This document shows positions 1-6,761 of a stretch of 35,807 bases of DNA, one piece after another. This DNA is from a virus: positions 1 through 35,807 of IMG/VR virus record IMGVR_UViG_3300042465_001868. One strand, 5' to 3'. Both the position numbers and the translations under genes were made by a program. Below the pieces are notes generated by a model, which worked only from the letters and a program-made list of their open reading frames with translations, was not told where the DNA came from and ran no database searches. Each line of letters opens with the position of its first letter. Position 1 is the stretch's first letter.

Positions 1-2
1 CG

Positions 3-53
3 GGTCCGATGGCCGCATACCTGAGAACTCTTCAGGCTGTTGCTAAAAACTGA
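3..53 (+). CDS. 22: Prohead core scaffold protein gp22, C-terminal end only
   Basis: Only the last 16 codons are inside the window, ending at TGA 51-53. The residues read GPMAAYLRTLQAVAKN, which resembles the conserved C-terminus of cyanophage gp22, the internal scaffold of the T4-type prohead that the gp21 protease later degrades. The position directly upstream of the major capsid gene agrees with the T4 order 20-21-22-23. The call rests on context plus this short tail, so it is good but not certain. Confidence 0.7.
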   Translation, partial: GPMAAYLRTLQAVAKN

Positions 54-99
54 ATTTAAGATTAAATCAAACGTAAACATTCACAATAGGTAAACGCAA

Positions 100-1533
100 A
101 TGTTCCATTCCGAGCATCTGCAGGAAAAGTGGGCACCACTCCTCAACTATGAGGGTCTTGATCAAATCAAAGATTCCCATCGTAGAGCGGTAACCGCCGT
201 CCTGCTCGAAAACCAAGAAAAATTTTTAAGAGAAGAAGCTGCATTTGGTAGCAGCTTCAACCTGATGGAAAACCCAACCAACTCAGCTAATGCTGTTGGT
301 GGTTCTGGTGGTTTCGGTGCTGGGTCTGCTGCTGCAGGTCCTACCGCAGGTTTCGACCCAGTTCTGATCTCACTGATCAGACGTTCTATGCCTAACCTGG
401 TCGCATATGACCTGGCTGGTGTTCAACCTATGAGTGGTCCTACTGGACTCATCTTTGCGATGCGTTCCCGTTATAACACCCAGAGTGGAACCGAATCATT
501 CTACAACGAAGTTGATAGTGCTTTCTCTGGTCAAGATAGTGGACTTGATGAGTCTGCAGGATTCTCTGATGCTGCTGTTGGTCTTGGTACGACTACTCAG
601 TCCGGCACCAACCCTTCAATCCTGAACCCTGTTGGAACCGCAACCTCGACCGCATATAATGTTGGTCAGGGCATGGTAACTGGTGATGCTGAAAACCTTG
701 GCGATGGTGCTGGTGATCAGTTCAACCAGATGGCATTCTCGATCGAGAAAGTCACCGTTACTGCAAAGTCCAGAGCACTGAAGGCCGAGTATTCACTCGA
801 ACTGGCACAAGACCTCAAGGCAATTCATGGTCTGAATGCTGAGGCTGAACTCGCAAACATTCTCTCAACCGAGATTCTTGCTGAGATCAACCGTGAAGTT
901 ATCAGAACCATCTACAAGATTGCTGAACAGGGTGCTGTAGAAAATACCGCAACTGCTGGTGTATTTGACCTCGATATCGATTCCAACGGTCGTTGGTCGG
1001 TTGAGAAGTTCAAGGGTCTTCTGTTCCAGATCGAAAGAGATGCTAACAGAATTGCTCAGAGAACTCGTCGTGGAAAGGGTAACATCATCATGTGCTCTGC
1101 TGACGTTGCTTCAGCACTGACCATGGCTGGTGTTCTTGATTACACCCCTGCTCTGAATGCAAACCTGAACGTTGATGATACTGGCAACACCTTTGCTGGT
1201 ACTATCCAAGGTAAGTACAGAGTATACATCGACCCATATTCGGCAAACCTTGCTGCCGATAACGGTGGTCTCGCACAAGGCACCAACCAATACTACGTTG
1301 TTGGTTATAAGGGTTCCAGTGCATATGATGCTGGTCTGTTCTATTGCCCATATGTTCCTCTCCAAATGGTACGTGCCGTTGGTGAGAACACCTTCCAGCC
1401 CAAGATCGGCTTTAAGACCCGTTATGGTATCGTTGCAAACCCATTTGCAGAAGGTACTACTCAGGGTCTGGGTCGTCTGCGTGTCAACAGCAACCGTTAC
1501 TACAGAAGAGTTGCTGTTAAGAATTTGATGTGA
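100..1533 (+). CDS. 23: Major capsid protein gp23
   Basis: This is the T4-type major capsid protein, which forms the hexamers of the head shell. It has 477 residues, shorter than T4 gp23 (521) as is usual in cyanophages. The N-terminus (EKWAPLLNYEGLDQIKD) and the Gly/Ala-rich stretch at residues 64-80 are family hallmarks. T4 gp23 is matured by gp21 cleavage after a hydrophobic-x-Glu site; here L55-M56-E57 just before the Gly-rich segment is a plausible site (inference). Codon use is rich in C-ending, translationally favoured codons, unlike the AT-rich genes that follow, which fits very high expression. A 46-nt gap separates it from gp22 and a strong terminator follows the stop. Confidence 0.97.
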   Translation: MFHSEHLQEKWAPLLNYEGLDQIKDSHRRAVTAVLLENQEKFLREEAAFGSSFNLMENPTNSANAVGGSGGFGAGSAAAGPTAGFDPVLISLIRRSMPNLVAYDLAGVQPMSGPTGLIFAMRSRYNTQSGTESFYNEVDSAFSGQDSGLDESAGFSDAAVGLGTTTQSGTNPSILNPVGTATSTAYNVGQGMVTGDAENLGDGAGDQFNQMAFSIEKVTVTAKSRALKAEYSLELAQDLKAIHGLNAEAELANILSTEILAEINREVIRTIYKIAEQGAVENTATAGVFDLDIDSNGRWSVEKFKGLLFQIERDANRIAQRTRRGKGNIIMCSADVASALTMAGVLDYTPALNANLNVDDTGNTFAGTIQGKYRVYIDPYSANLAADNGGLAQGTNQYYVVGYKGSSAYDAGLFYCPYVPLQMVRAVGENTFQPKIGFKTRYGIVANPFAEGTTQGLGRLRVNSNRYYRRVAVKNLM

Positions 1534-1554
1534 GTTTTGTTCGCATCAAACTTC

Positions 1555-1581
1555 AAGAGGGTCTTCAGACCCTCTTTTTTT
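1555..1581 (+). terminator. Intrinsic terminator after gp23
   Basis: A perfect 9-bp stem (AAGAGGGTC / GACCCTCTT) with a TTCA loop is followed by a T-run at 1575-1581. The T-run passes straight into TATAAATA, forming a terminator/late-promoter module. Confidence 0.9.
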
Positions 1582-1588
1582 ATAAATA
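1581..1588 (+). promoter_or_regulatory. Late promoter TATAAATA (gp55-type)
   Basis: Exact match to the T4 late promoter octamer, immediately after the gp23 terminator T-run. With T4 spacing the start site would be about 1594, which falls on the first ATG of the HNH gene and therefore favours its second ATG. Confidence 0.75.
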
Positions 1589-1613
1589 AAAAATGTTAAA
1601 TATTAGTTGTGAT

Positions 1614-1946
1614 ATGCCAAGACCAACAGATCTAAATATTGGTAAAGATTATATCTCAAAATCAGGTGTAAAAAGAAATAAAGAAAATCATAAATTATAT
1701 GTAATGAGAAGACGTGATGAAAGAAAGTTAAAACTTGTAGAACACTTTAACAATAAATGTAATGATTGTGGTGGAGTATTTCCACCTTGTTGTTACGATT
1801 TTCATCACATAGATCCATTAATAAAATCTTTTGAAATAGCACCTCGTCTTGATGGAAATTATGAAAATATTTTAAAAGAAGCAGAAAAATGCGTAATGAT
1901 ATGTGCAAATTGCCATAGGATCCGACATTATAAGGAAAACCGATAA
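1614..1946 (+). CDS. HNH homing endonuclease
   Basis: A free-standing HNH nuclease inserted between the capsid gene and the gp3-like gene. Measured from the upstream ATG at 1593, C56-x2-C59 and C104-x2-C107 would bind structural zinc, and HHIDP (71-75) with C107-H108 forms the HNH beta-beta-alpha metal site. The basic N-terminal segment may contact DNA. The upstream ATG at 1593 lies 4 nt past a late promoter and would sit at the transcription start, so the ATG at 1614 (MPRPTDLNIGK) is chosen; 1593 remains possible. The stop codon lies inside the next late promoter (GATAAATA). Codon use is much more AT-rich than gp23, consistent with recent acquisition. The target is probably a nearby capsid or tail locus in related phages (inference). 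Confidence 0.85.
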   Translation: MPRPTDLNIGKDYISKSGVKRNKENHKLYVMRRRDERKLKLVEHFNNKCNDCGGVFPPCCYDFHHIDPLIKSFEIAPRLDGNYENILKEAEKCVMICANCHRIRHYKENR

Positions 1947-1949
1947 ATA
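1942..1949 (+). promoter_or_regulatory. Late promoter GATAAATA upstream of the gp3-like gene
   Basis: NATAAATA match overlapping the stop codon of the HNH gene. The predicted start site (~1955) is only about 4 nt before ATG 1959, so the late mRNA would be nearly leaderless. Confidence 0.65.
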
Positions 1950-1958
1950 ATTCAAAAA

Positions 1959-2522
1959 ATGGCAGTTACAAACGCTTATAAGAATCAGATACAGAATAGA
2001 AACTTTCTATCTCCTGTAGGATTTAAGTTTACTTTAAACAGAGCACCAAAAGTAGCATTCTTTGGAAACTCAACAAATATTCCAGGAATAAACTTGGGAG
2101 TAGCAGTTCAATCAACATATCTCAAGGATATTGATATTCCTGGAGATAAAATAACTTTTAATGATCTAACTCTAAGATTTCTTGTAGATGAGAACCTTGA
2201 GAACTACATGGAAATTCAAAACTGGATGAGGGGTATTGGATATCCAGAAAGTTTGGATGAAATTTATGAATGGCAAAGATCAAATCCAAGCATGGGTTTA
2301 CAAGAAAAATCTCAGATGAATTTATATTCTGATGCAACTCTTTCTATTCTTACAAGTTCAAACAATTCAAATTTTAAAGTTAAATTTTTAGATGTATTTC
2401 CATATTCGTTGACGGATCTTCAATTTGATGCTACAGATAGTGATATTGATTATTTGACTGCAGAGGTCACTTTCAAGTATACTATCTACAATATAGTAGA
2501 TAATGCTGATAATCCATTATGA
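1959..2522 (+). CDS. 3: Tail completion / tail-tube family protein, gp3-like
   Basis: A 187-residue protein. Its length and its place just after gp23 match the cyanophage protein usually assigned as T4 gp3 (176 residues), which caps the tail tube and stabilises the sheath before head joining. The body (FLSPVGFKFTLNRAPKV, then NIPGINLG and DIPGDKITFNDLTLRF) has the beta-rich pattern shared by the gp19/gp54/gp3 tail-tube fold. The exact paralogue (3, 19 or 54) cannot be settled by eye; gp3 is preferred from synteny. The gene is preceded by its own late promoter and overlaps uvsY by 4 nt (ATGA). Confidence 0.75.
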   Translation: MAVTNAYKNQIQNRNFLSPVGFKFTLNRAPKVAFFGNSTNIPGINLGVAVQSTYLKDIDIPGDKITFNDLTLRFLVDENLENYMEIQNWMRGIGYPESLDEIYEWQRSNPSMGLQEKSQMNLYSDATLSILTSSNNSNFKVKFLDVFPYSLTDLQFDATDSDIDYLTAEVTFKYTIYNIVDNADNPL

Positions 2523-2956
2523 ATTTTGACTTGGATACAATCCAAAAAATGTGGGAACAGGATTCTAAAATTGATGCTGACAACTTACACACTGAATCTT
2601 TAAATATTCCTGTTCTTCATTCAAAGTATTTTGATCTTTATAACAATATTATTCTTTTAAAGAAAAAGGCAGAACAACAAAGGAAAAATATCAGGCATGA
2701 TCGTTATGAGTATTATACTGGAAAAGCAGATCCTGATGTTTATGTGGAGAATCCATTTCCTAAAAAAATTCGTGATAAAGAAACTCTTCAAAAATACTTA
2801 GATGCTGACGAGAAACTTTCTCAGGTATGTTTGAAGATTGATTATTATGATACTATGTTGAATTATATTGAAAGTATTCTGAAGATGATTCAAAATAGAA
2901 CTTTCCAAATTAAAAATGCTATCGAGTTTGTTAGATTTACTGCTGGACTGGGGTAA
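2519..2956 (+). CDS. uvsY: UvsY recombination mediator
   Basis: 145 residues against 137 in T4. The Lys/Arg-rich helix followed by YEYYTGKADPD matches the T4 UvsY LDYYSGRGDGD region, and the C-terminus (NRTFQIKNAIEFVRF) matches the T4 C-terminal helix (SRGFAIKHIQDMRAF). T4 UvsY is a hexamer that helps load UvsX on gp32-coated single-stranded DNA. It overlaps the gp3-like gene by 4 nt, and its stop codon is adjacent to a late promoter and hairpin that head uvsW. Confidence 0.93.
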   Translation: MNFDLDTIQKMWEQDSKIDADNLHTESLNIPVLHSKYFDLYNNIILLKKKAEQQRKNIRHDRYEYYTGKADPDVYVENPFPKKIRDKETLQKYLDADEKLSQVCLKIDYYDTMLNYIESILKMIQNRTFQIKNAIEFVRFTAGLG

Positions 2957-2963
2957 ATAAATA
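2956..2963 (+). promoter_or_regulatory. Late promoter AATAAATA upstream of uvsW
   Basis: NATAAATA match whose last three bases are also the first three of the hairpin 5' arm. With T4 spacing, transcription would start at about 2969, the first base after that arm. Confidence 0.65.
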
Positions 2964-2982
2964 TCCATAGATGAATGGATAT
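2961..2982 (+). promoter_or_regulatory. Start-codon-proximal hairpin of uvsW (putative translational gate)
   Basis: Perfect 8-bp inverted repeat ATATCCAT (2961-2968) / ATGGATAT (2975-2982) with a 6-nt loop, ending 2 nt before the GTG start. The 3' arm contains the only SD-like bases (GGA, 2977-2979). Read-through transcripts from uvsY would carry the hairpin; late transcripts starting near 2969 would lack its 5' arm. Confidence 0.7.
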
Positions 2983-2984
2983 AT

Positions 2985-4463
2985 GTGATTGATACGACAG
3001 CAAATCTTGTTATTTCAAAATCCAACGAAGTATTTTTAAAGATTAATACGGAACCTCATATAGAATACGAACTTAGAGATCACTTTAAGTTTGAGGTTCC
3101 TAATGCAAAATTTATGCCCCAGTACAGAGGAAGAAACTGGAATGGGGAAATTCATTTATATGATATGAGATCCAAACAGATTTATGTTGGTCTCTTAGAT
3201 AAGTTAGTATCCTTCTGTAAGCAATATGGATACACTTATAAGTTTGAAGACAATAGATTCTACGGACTACCCTTTGAAGTTAATGAAGAGATTTCTTACG
3301 AAGGTGTAAAAGATTACATGAAATCTATTTGCGCCCATTCTCCGAGGGAGTATCAAGTAGAGGGAGTATATGATGCTCTAAGGCATAACAGAAAACTATT
3401 GATAAGCCCCACTGCATCTGGCAAATCACTGATGATTTATTCGATTGTAAGATATTATGTGGATAAAGGGCAAAAAATTCTTTTAATTGTTCCGACGACA
3501 TCTCTTGTAGAACAGATGTACAAGGATTTCCAAGATTACGGTTGGGATGCTGAGTCATATTGCCACAAGATTTATTCTGGTAGAGAGAAAACAAACGAAT
3601 ACGCAGTTACCATTACTACTTGGCAATCCGTATATAAGTTAGATCGTTCTTTCTTTGAAGATTATGGTTGCATTATAGGTGATGAAGCACATTTGTTCAA
3701 GAGCAAATCTCTTGTTCAGATTATGACCAAACTTCATCATGCAAAATTTAGGTTTGGATTTACTGGAACACTTGATGGAACTCAAACTCACAAATGGGTT
3801 CTTGAAGGTTTATTTGGTCCATCATATAAAGTAACCAAAACTGCAGAACTAATGAAGCAAGGTCATCTTTCTCAGTTAGATATTCAGTGCCTTGTTCTCA
3901 AACACCCACCTCAAAGATTTGAAACTTATGAAGATGAGATACAATATTTGATTTCTCACGAACAAAGAAATAAGTTTATTACAAATCTTTCTCTTGACTT
4001 GAAAGGAAACACTTTAGTTCTTTTCTCAAGAGTAGAAACTCATGGTGCAATTCTCTATGAACTAATAAATAAGAATAACCGTGAAGATCGTAAAGTATTT
4101 TTCGTTCATGGTGGGGTGGATGCCACAGAAAGAGAATTGGTAAGGGAAATTACTGAAAGAGAAAACAACGCAATCATCGTTGCTTCTTATGGAACATTTT
4201 CTACAGGTATTAATATTAAGAGCCTCCATAACGTTATCTTTGCTTCACCCAGTAAATCACGAGTTAGAAATCTTCAATCGATTGGAAGAGTTCTTAGAAA
4301 AGGAAAAAATAAAACTAAAGCAGTCCTCTACGACATCTCTGATGATTGTACAATTCAATCAAGAAAGAACTACACTTTAAACCACTTCATAGAAAGAATT
4401 AAAATTTATAATGAAGAGCAATTCAATTATGAGATAATCACTATTCAACTAAAGAGCAAATGA
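2985..4463 (+). CDS. uvsW: UvsW superfamily 2 DNA/RNA helicase
   Basis: A 492-residue RecG-like SF2 helicase, close to T4 UvsW (about 500). The N-terminal domain carries the typical YRGRNWNGEIHLYD segment. Walker A is SPTASGKS (141-148), motif II is the DEAH box D233-H236, motif III is FTGT, and motif VI is QSIGRVLRKGK near the C-terminus. T4 UvsW unwinds R-loops and branched DNA and shifts replication from origin-dependent to recombination-dependent mode. The start is GTG at 2985; no in-frame ATG lies nearer. It overlaps the next gene by 4 nt. The late promoter and hairpin upstream suggest strictly late synthesis, as known for T4 UvsW. Confidence 0.95.
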   Translation: MIDTTANLVISKSNEVFLKINTEPHIEYELRDHFKFEVPNAKFMPQYRGRNWNGEIHLYDMRSKQIYVGLLDKLVSFCKQYGYTYKFEDNRFYGLPFEVNEEISYEGVKDYMKSICAHSPREYQVEGVYDALRHNRKLLISPTASGKSLMIYSIVRYYVDKGQKILLIVPTTSLVEQMYKDFQDYGWDAESYCHKIYSGREKTNEYAVTITTWQSVYKLDRSFFEDYGCIIGDEAHLFKSKSLVQIMTKLHHAKFRFGFTGTLDGTQTHKWVLEGLFGPSYKVTKTAELMKQGHLSQLDIQCLVLKHPPQRFETYEDEIQYLISHEQRNKFITNLSLDLKGNTLVLFSRVETHGAILYELINKNNREDRKVFFVHGGVDATERELVREITERENNAIIVASYGTFSTGINIKSLHNVIFASPSKSRVRNLQSIGRVLRKGKNKTKAVLYDISDDCTIQSRKNYTLNHFIERIKIYNEEQFNYEIITIQLKSK

Positions 4464-4852
4464 TAGAAGATGATTTTTATTCCACAATCAAACTTAAAAC
4501 TGGAGAGGAAATCTTCGCAAAGGTAGCAGCTACCGAAGAAGATGATAGAACTCTTCTTTTAGTTACTAATCCCATTATTGTTTCTGAGATCAAAGGAAGA
4601 TCTGGAGTAATGGGATATAAAATAGAACCTTGGTTAAAAACAACCACAGAAGATATGTTCATTATTAATATAGAAGATGTTCTTACGATGACTGAATCTT
4701 CTGATATTGAAATGATTTCTATGTACCAAACTTATTGTAGAGAAAGTTTTAAAACAAAGAATAATGAATCAAAGATCTCTCGTAAGATGGGATATCTTGC
4801 TAACGTTAATGATGCTAAAGAGATCTTAGAGAAACTCTATAAGAATAGCTAG
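4460..4852 (+). CDS. Conserved cyanophage hypothetical protein (Sm-like N-terminus)
   Basis: 130 residues, not confidently recognised. The N-terminus (FYSTIKLKTGEEIFAKV) has the strand-turn-strand pattern of a small beta-barrel of Sm/LSm type, and the same opening (LKSGENIISDI) occurs in the protein at 17753. No catalytic motif or membrane segment is seen. It overlaps uvsW by 4 nt and precedes the late sigma factor gene. A nucleic-acid or protein-binding adaptor role is only a guess. Confidence 0.75.
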   Translation: MIEDDFYSTIKLKTGEEIFAKVAATEEDDRTLLLVTNPIIVSEIKGRSGVMGYKIEPWLKTTTEDMFIINIEDVLTMTESSDIEMISMYQTYCRESFKTKNNESKISRKMGYLANVNDAKEILEKLYKNS

Positions 4853-4901
4853 AGCCTGATCTTCAAACCCAACAAAGGTATTCTACACAGTTTTAGACAC
4901 C

Positions 4902-4930
4902 TTGTCAACTATTAGGATAGGTGGTAGAAT
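4902..4930 (+). promoter_or_regulatory. sigma70-like early promoter upstream of gp55
   Basis: TTGTCA (4902-4907) and TAGAAT (4925-4930), each one mismatch from consensus, are separated by exactly 17 bp in the gap between the hypothetical gene and gp55. The start would be about 4937, giving an 18-nt leader. Confidence 0.65.
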
Positions 4931-4954
4931 TCATACATATTATGAGATAACCTA

Positions 4955-5449
4955 ATGATAACAACAGCAGTTATGACCAAAAGAAAGAGGTCAGAGCATT
5001 ATGTCAACAATAAAGAGTTTCTTGCTGCACTGATTAAGTATCGTGAGGATGTTGAGATTGCCAAAATCAAAGGTAATCCCAAGCCACAAATTCCCAGGTA
5101 TATTGGTGAGTGCTTCTTGAAGATTGCAAATCATTTATCATTCAAACCAAATTTTGTCAACTACATGTTCAAGGATGACATGATTTGTGATGGTATTGAG
5201 AACTGTGTTCAGTACATTCATAACTTTAATCCAGAGAAATCTCAGAATCCATTTGCTTACTTCACTCAGATTATTCACTACGCATTTTTGAGGCGCATTC
5301 AGAAAGAGAAGAAGCAACTGGAAATTAAGAATAAAATTCTTGAGAGAACTGGATTTGATCAGGTTTTTGAGAGTGGAAGTGTTGACGGATCCGACTACTC
5401 CGACTATAATAGCATCAAGGACGCAGTACACTCCAAACTTCGTTATTGA
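4955..5449 (+). CDS. 55: Late-transcription sigma factor gp55
   Basis: 164 residues (T4: 185), a divergent sigma70-family protein that directs host RNA polymerase to TATAAATA promoters together with clamp gp45 and gp33. The core INPFAYF-type segment (SQNPFAYFTQIIHYAFLRRI, about residues 107-126) corresponds to sigma region 2 and is strongly conserved in cyanophage gp55. The first ATG (4955) is taken; ATG 4973 (MTKRKRSEHY) is a reasonable alternative and neither has a clear SD. Unlike its neighbours it has its own sigma70-type promoter, as expected for a gene needed before late transcription. It abuts gp47. Confidence 0.93.
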   Translation: MITTAVMTKRKRSEHYVNNKEFLAALIKYREDVEIAKIKGNPKPQIPRYIGECFLKIANHLSFKPNFVNYMFKDDMICDGIENCVQYIHNFNPEKSQNPFAYFTQIIHYAFLRRIQKEKKQLEIKNKILERTGFDQVFESGSVDGSDYSDYNSIKDAVHSKLRY

Positions 5450-6490
5450 ATGAAAGTAGCAATTATTAGTGATCAGCACTTTGGGGCAAGAAAGAATTCC
5501 AAACTCTTTCATGATTATTTCCTAAAGTTCTACAATAATGTATTTTTCCCAACACTCGAAGAGCATGGGATTACTACTGTTGTGGACATGGGAGATACTT
5601 TTGATAGTCGTAAAGGTATTGACTTCTCTGCTCTATCGTGGGCAAAGAATAATTACTATGATCGTCTCAACGAAATGGGAGTAAAGGTCCACACTATTGT
5701 TGGAAACCATACTGCCTATTATAAGAACACGAATCAGGTGAATGCGGTTGATCTTCTTCTGCGTGAATATGATAATGTGACTGTGTATTCTGAACCAACC
5801 GAAATAATGTTGGGTCAATTAAATACACTTTTTATTCCATGGATCAATCAAGAAAATGAAGAACGCACTCTCAAACTTATTCAAAAGACAACTTGCAACT
5901 GTGCGATGGGGCACCTTGAACTCCAGGGATTTAGAGTTAATAACCAAATCGTCATGGAGCATGGTTTGGAGAGCAAACTATTTGGTAAGTTCACCCGTGT
6001 CTTCTCGGGACACTATCACACTCGATCGGACAACGGAGTAGTATTTTATCTAGGAAATCCTTATGAATTGTATTGGAATGATGTAAATGACACCAGAGGT
6101 TTTACTATCTTTGATACTGAAACCTTGGAACATACTCCTGTCAATAATCCTTATAGAATGTTCTATAGCATTTACTATGAGGATACTAACTATCAAACTT
6201 TTGATACTCGTGAGTATGAAAACAAGATCGTTCGTGTGATTGTTCGCAAGAAAACAGATCTTAAGAAGTTTGAAAAGTTTATTGATAAACTTTATAGTTC
6301 TAATGTCGCAGAACTCAAAGTTGTAGAAAACTTCCAAATTCAAGAGAATGAGGAGTTTGAAGCATTTGAGTCAGAAGATACACTTTCTATCTTGAATAGA
6401 TATGTAGAGGAATCAGAGATTGGACTTGATAAATCAATTGTTCAAAAACTTATTTCCGAAGTATATCAAGAGGCTTGCGAACTAGTGTAG
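5450..6490 (+). CDS. 47: Recombination endonuclease subunit gp47 (SbcD/Mre11-like)
   Basis: 346 residues (T4: 339). Calcineurin-like phosphoesterase motifs are in order: D8-x-H10, GDTFD (48-52), GNH (85-87), GH (154-155) and GHYH (187-190), which bind two metal ions. With gp46 it forms the Mre11/Rad50-type nuclease that resects ends to start UvsX-dependent recombination and degrades host DNA. It begins directly after the gp55 stop, so the genes are translationally coupled. Confidence 0.96.
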   Translation: MKVAIISDQHFGARKNSKLFHDYFLKFYNNVFFPTLEEHGITTVVDMGDTFDSRKGIDFSALSWAKNNYYDRLNEMGVKVHTIVGNHTAYYKNTNQVNAVDLLLREYDNVTVYSEPTEIMLGQLNTLFIPWINQENEERTLKLIQKTTCNCAMGHLELQGFRVNNQIVMEHGLESKLFGKFTRVFSGHYHTRSDNGVVFYLGNPYELYWNDVNDTRGFTIFDTETLEHTPVNNPYRMFYSIYYEDTNYQTFDTREYENKIVRVIVRKKTDLKKFEKFIDKLYSSNVAELKVVENFQIQENEEFEAFESEDTLSILNRYVEESEIGLDKSIVQKLISEVYQEACELV

Positions 6491-6491
6491 A

Positions 6492-6761
6492 ATGTTTATC
6501 CTAACAATCAGTGGCAGAGAAGACGAGGGTGCTTATTCAGTAGTCAACGAAGATGGAGATCAAGTTCTTTATCTCTTTGAAGAGGAAGATGATGCTGCTC
6601 GTTTTGCCATGATGTTAGAAGATGAAGATTATCCTGAAATGCATGTAATGGAAATAGACAGTGACTTACTTGTAAATGTTTGTGAAATGCATGGACATGA
6701 GTATGTTATCATTACACCTAATGACATTGTGATTCCCCCCAAAGAAAATGATATTGTTTGA
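6492..6761 (+). CDS. DUF3110-like small acidic protein
   Basis: 89 residues, strongly acidic, between gp47 and gp46. The pattern GAYSVVNEDGDQVLYLF, then EEEDDAARFAMMLEDEDYP and a final short helix, resembles DUF3110, a family found mainly in cyanobacteria and plastids with no established function. This suggests host origin (inference from memory of the family). It starts 1 nt after gp47 and overlaps gp46 by 14 nt, so it is co-expressed with the nuclease pair. Confidence 0.75.
   Translation: MFILTISGREDEGAYSVVNEDGDQVLYLFEEEDDAARFAMMLEDEDYPEMHVMEIDSDLLVNVCEMHGHEYVIITPNDIVIPPKENDIV

Noticed and set aside
4064-4071. AATAAATA octamer inside uvsW
   Set aside because: Mid-gene with no downstream start codon or hairpin; in an AT-rich genome such matches are expected by chance.
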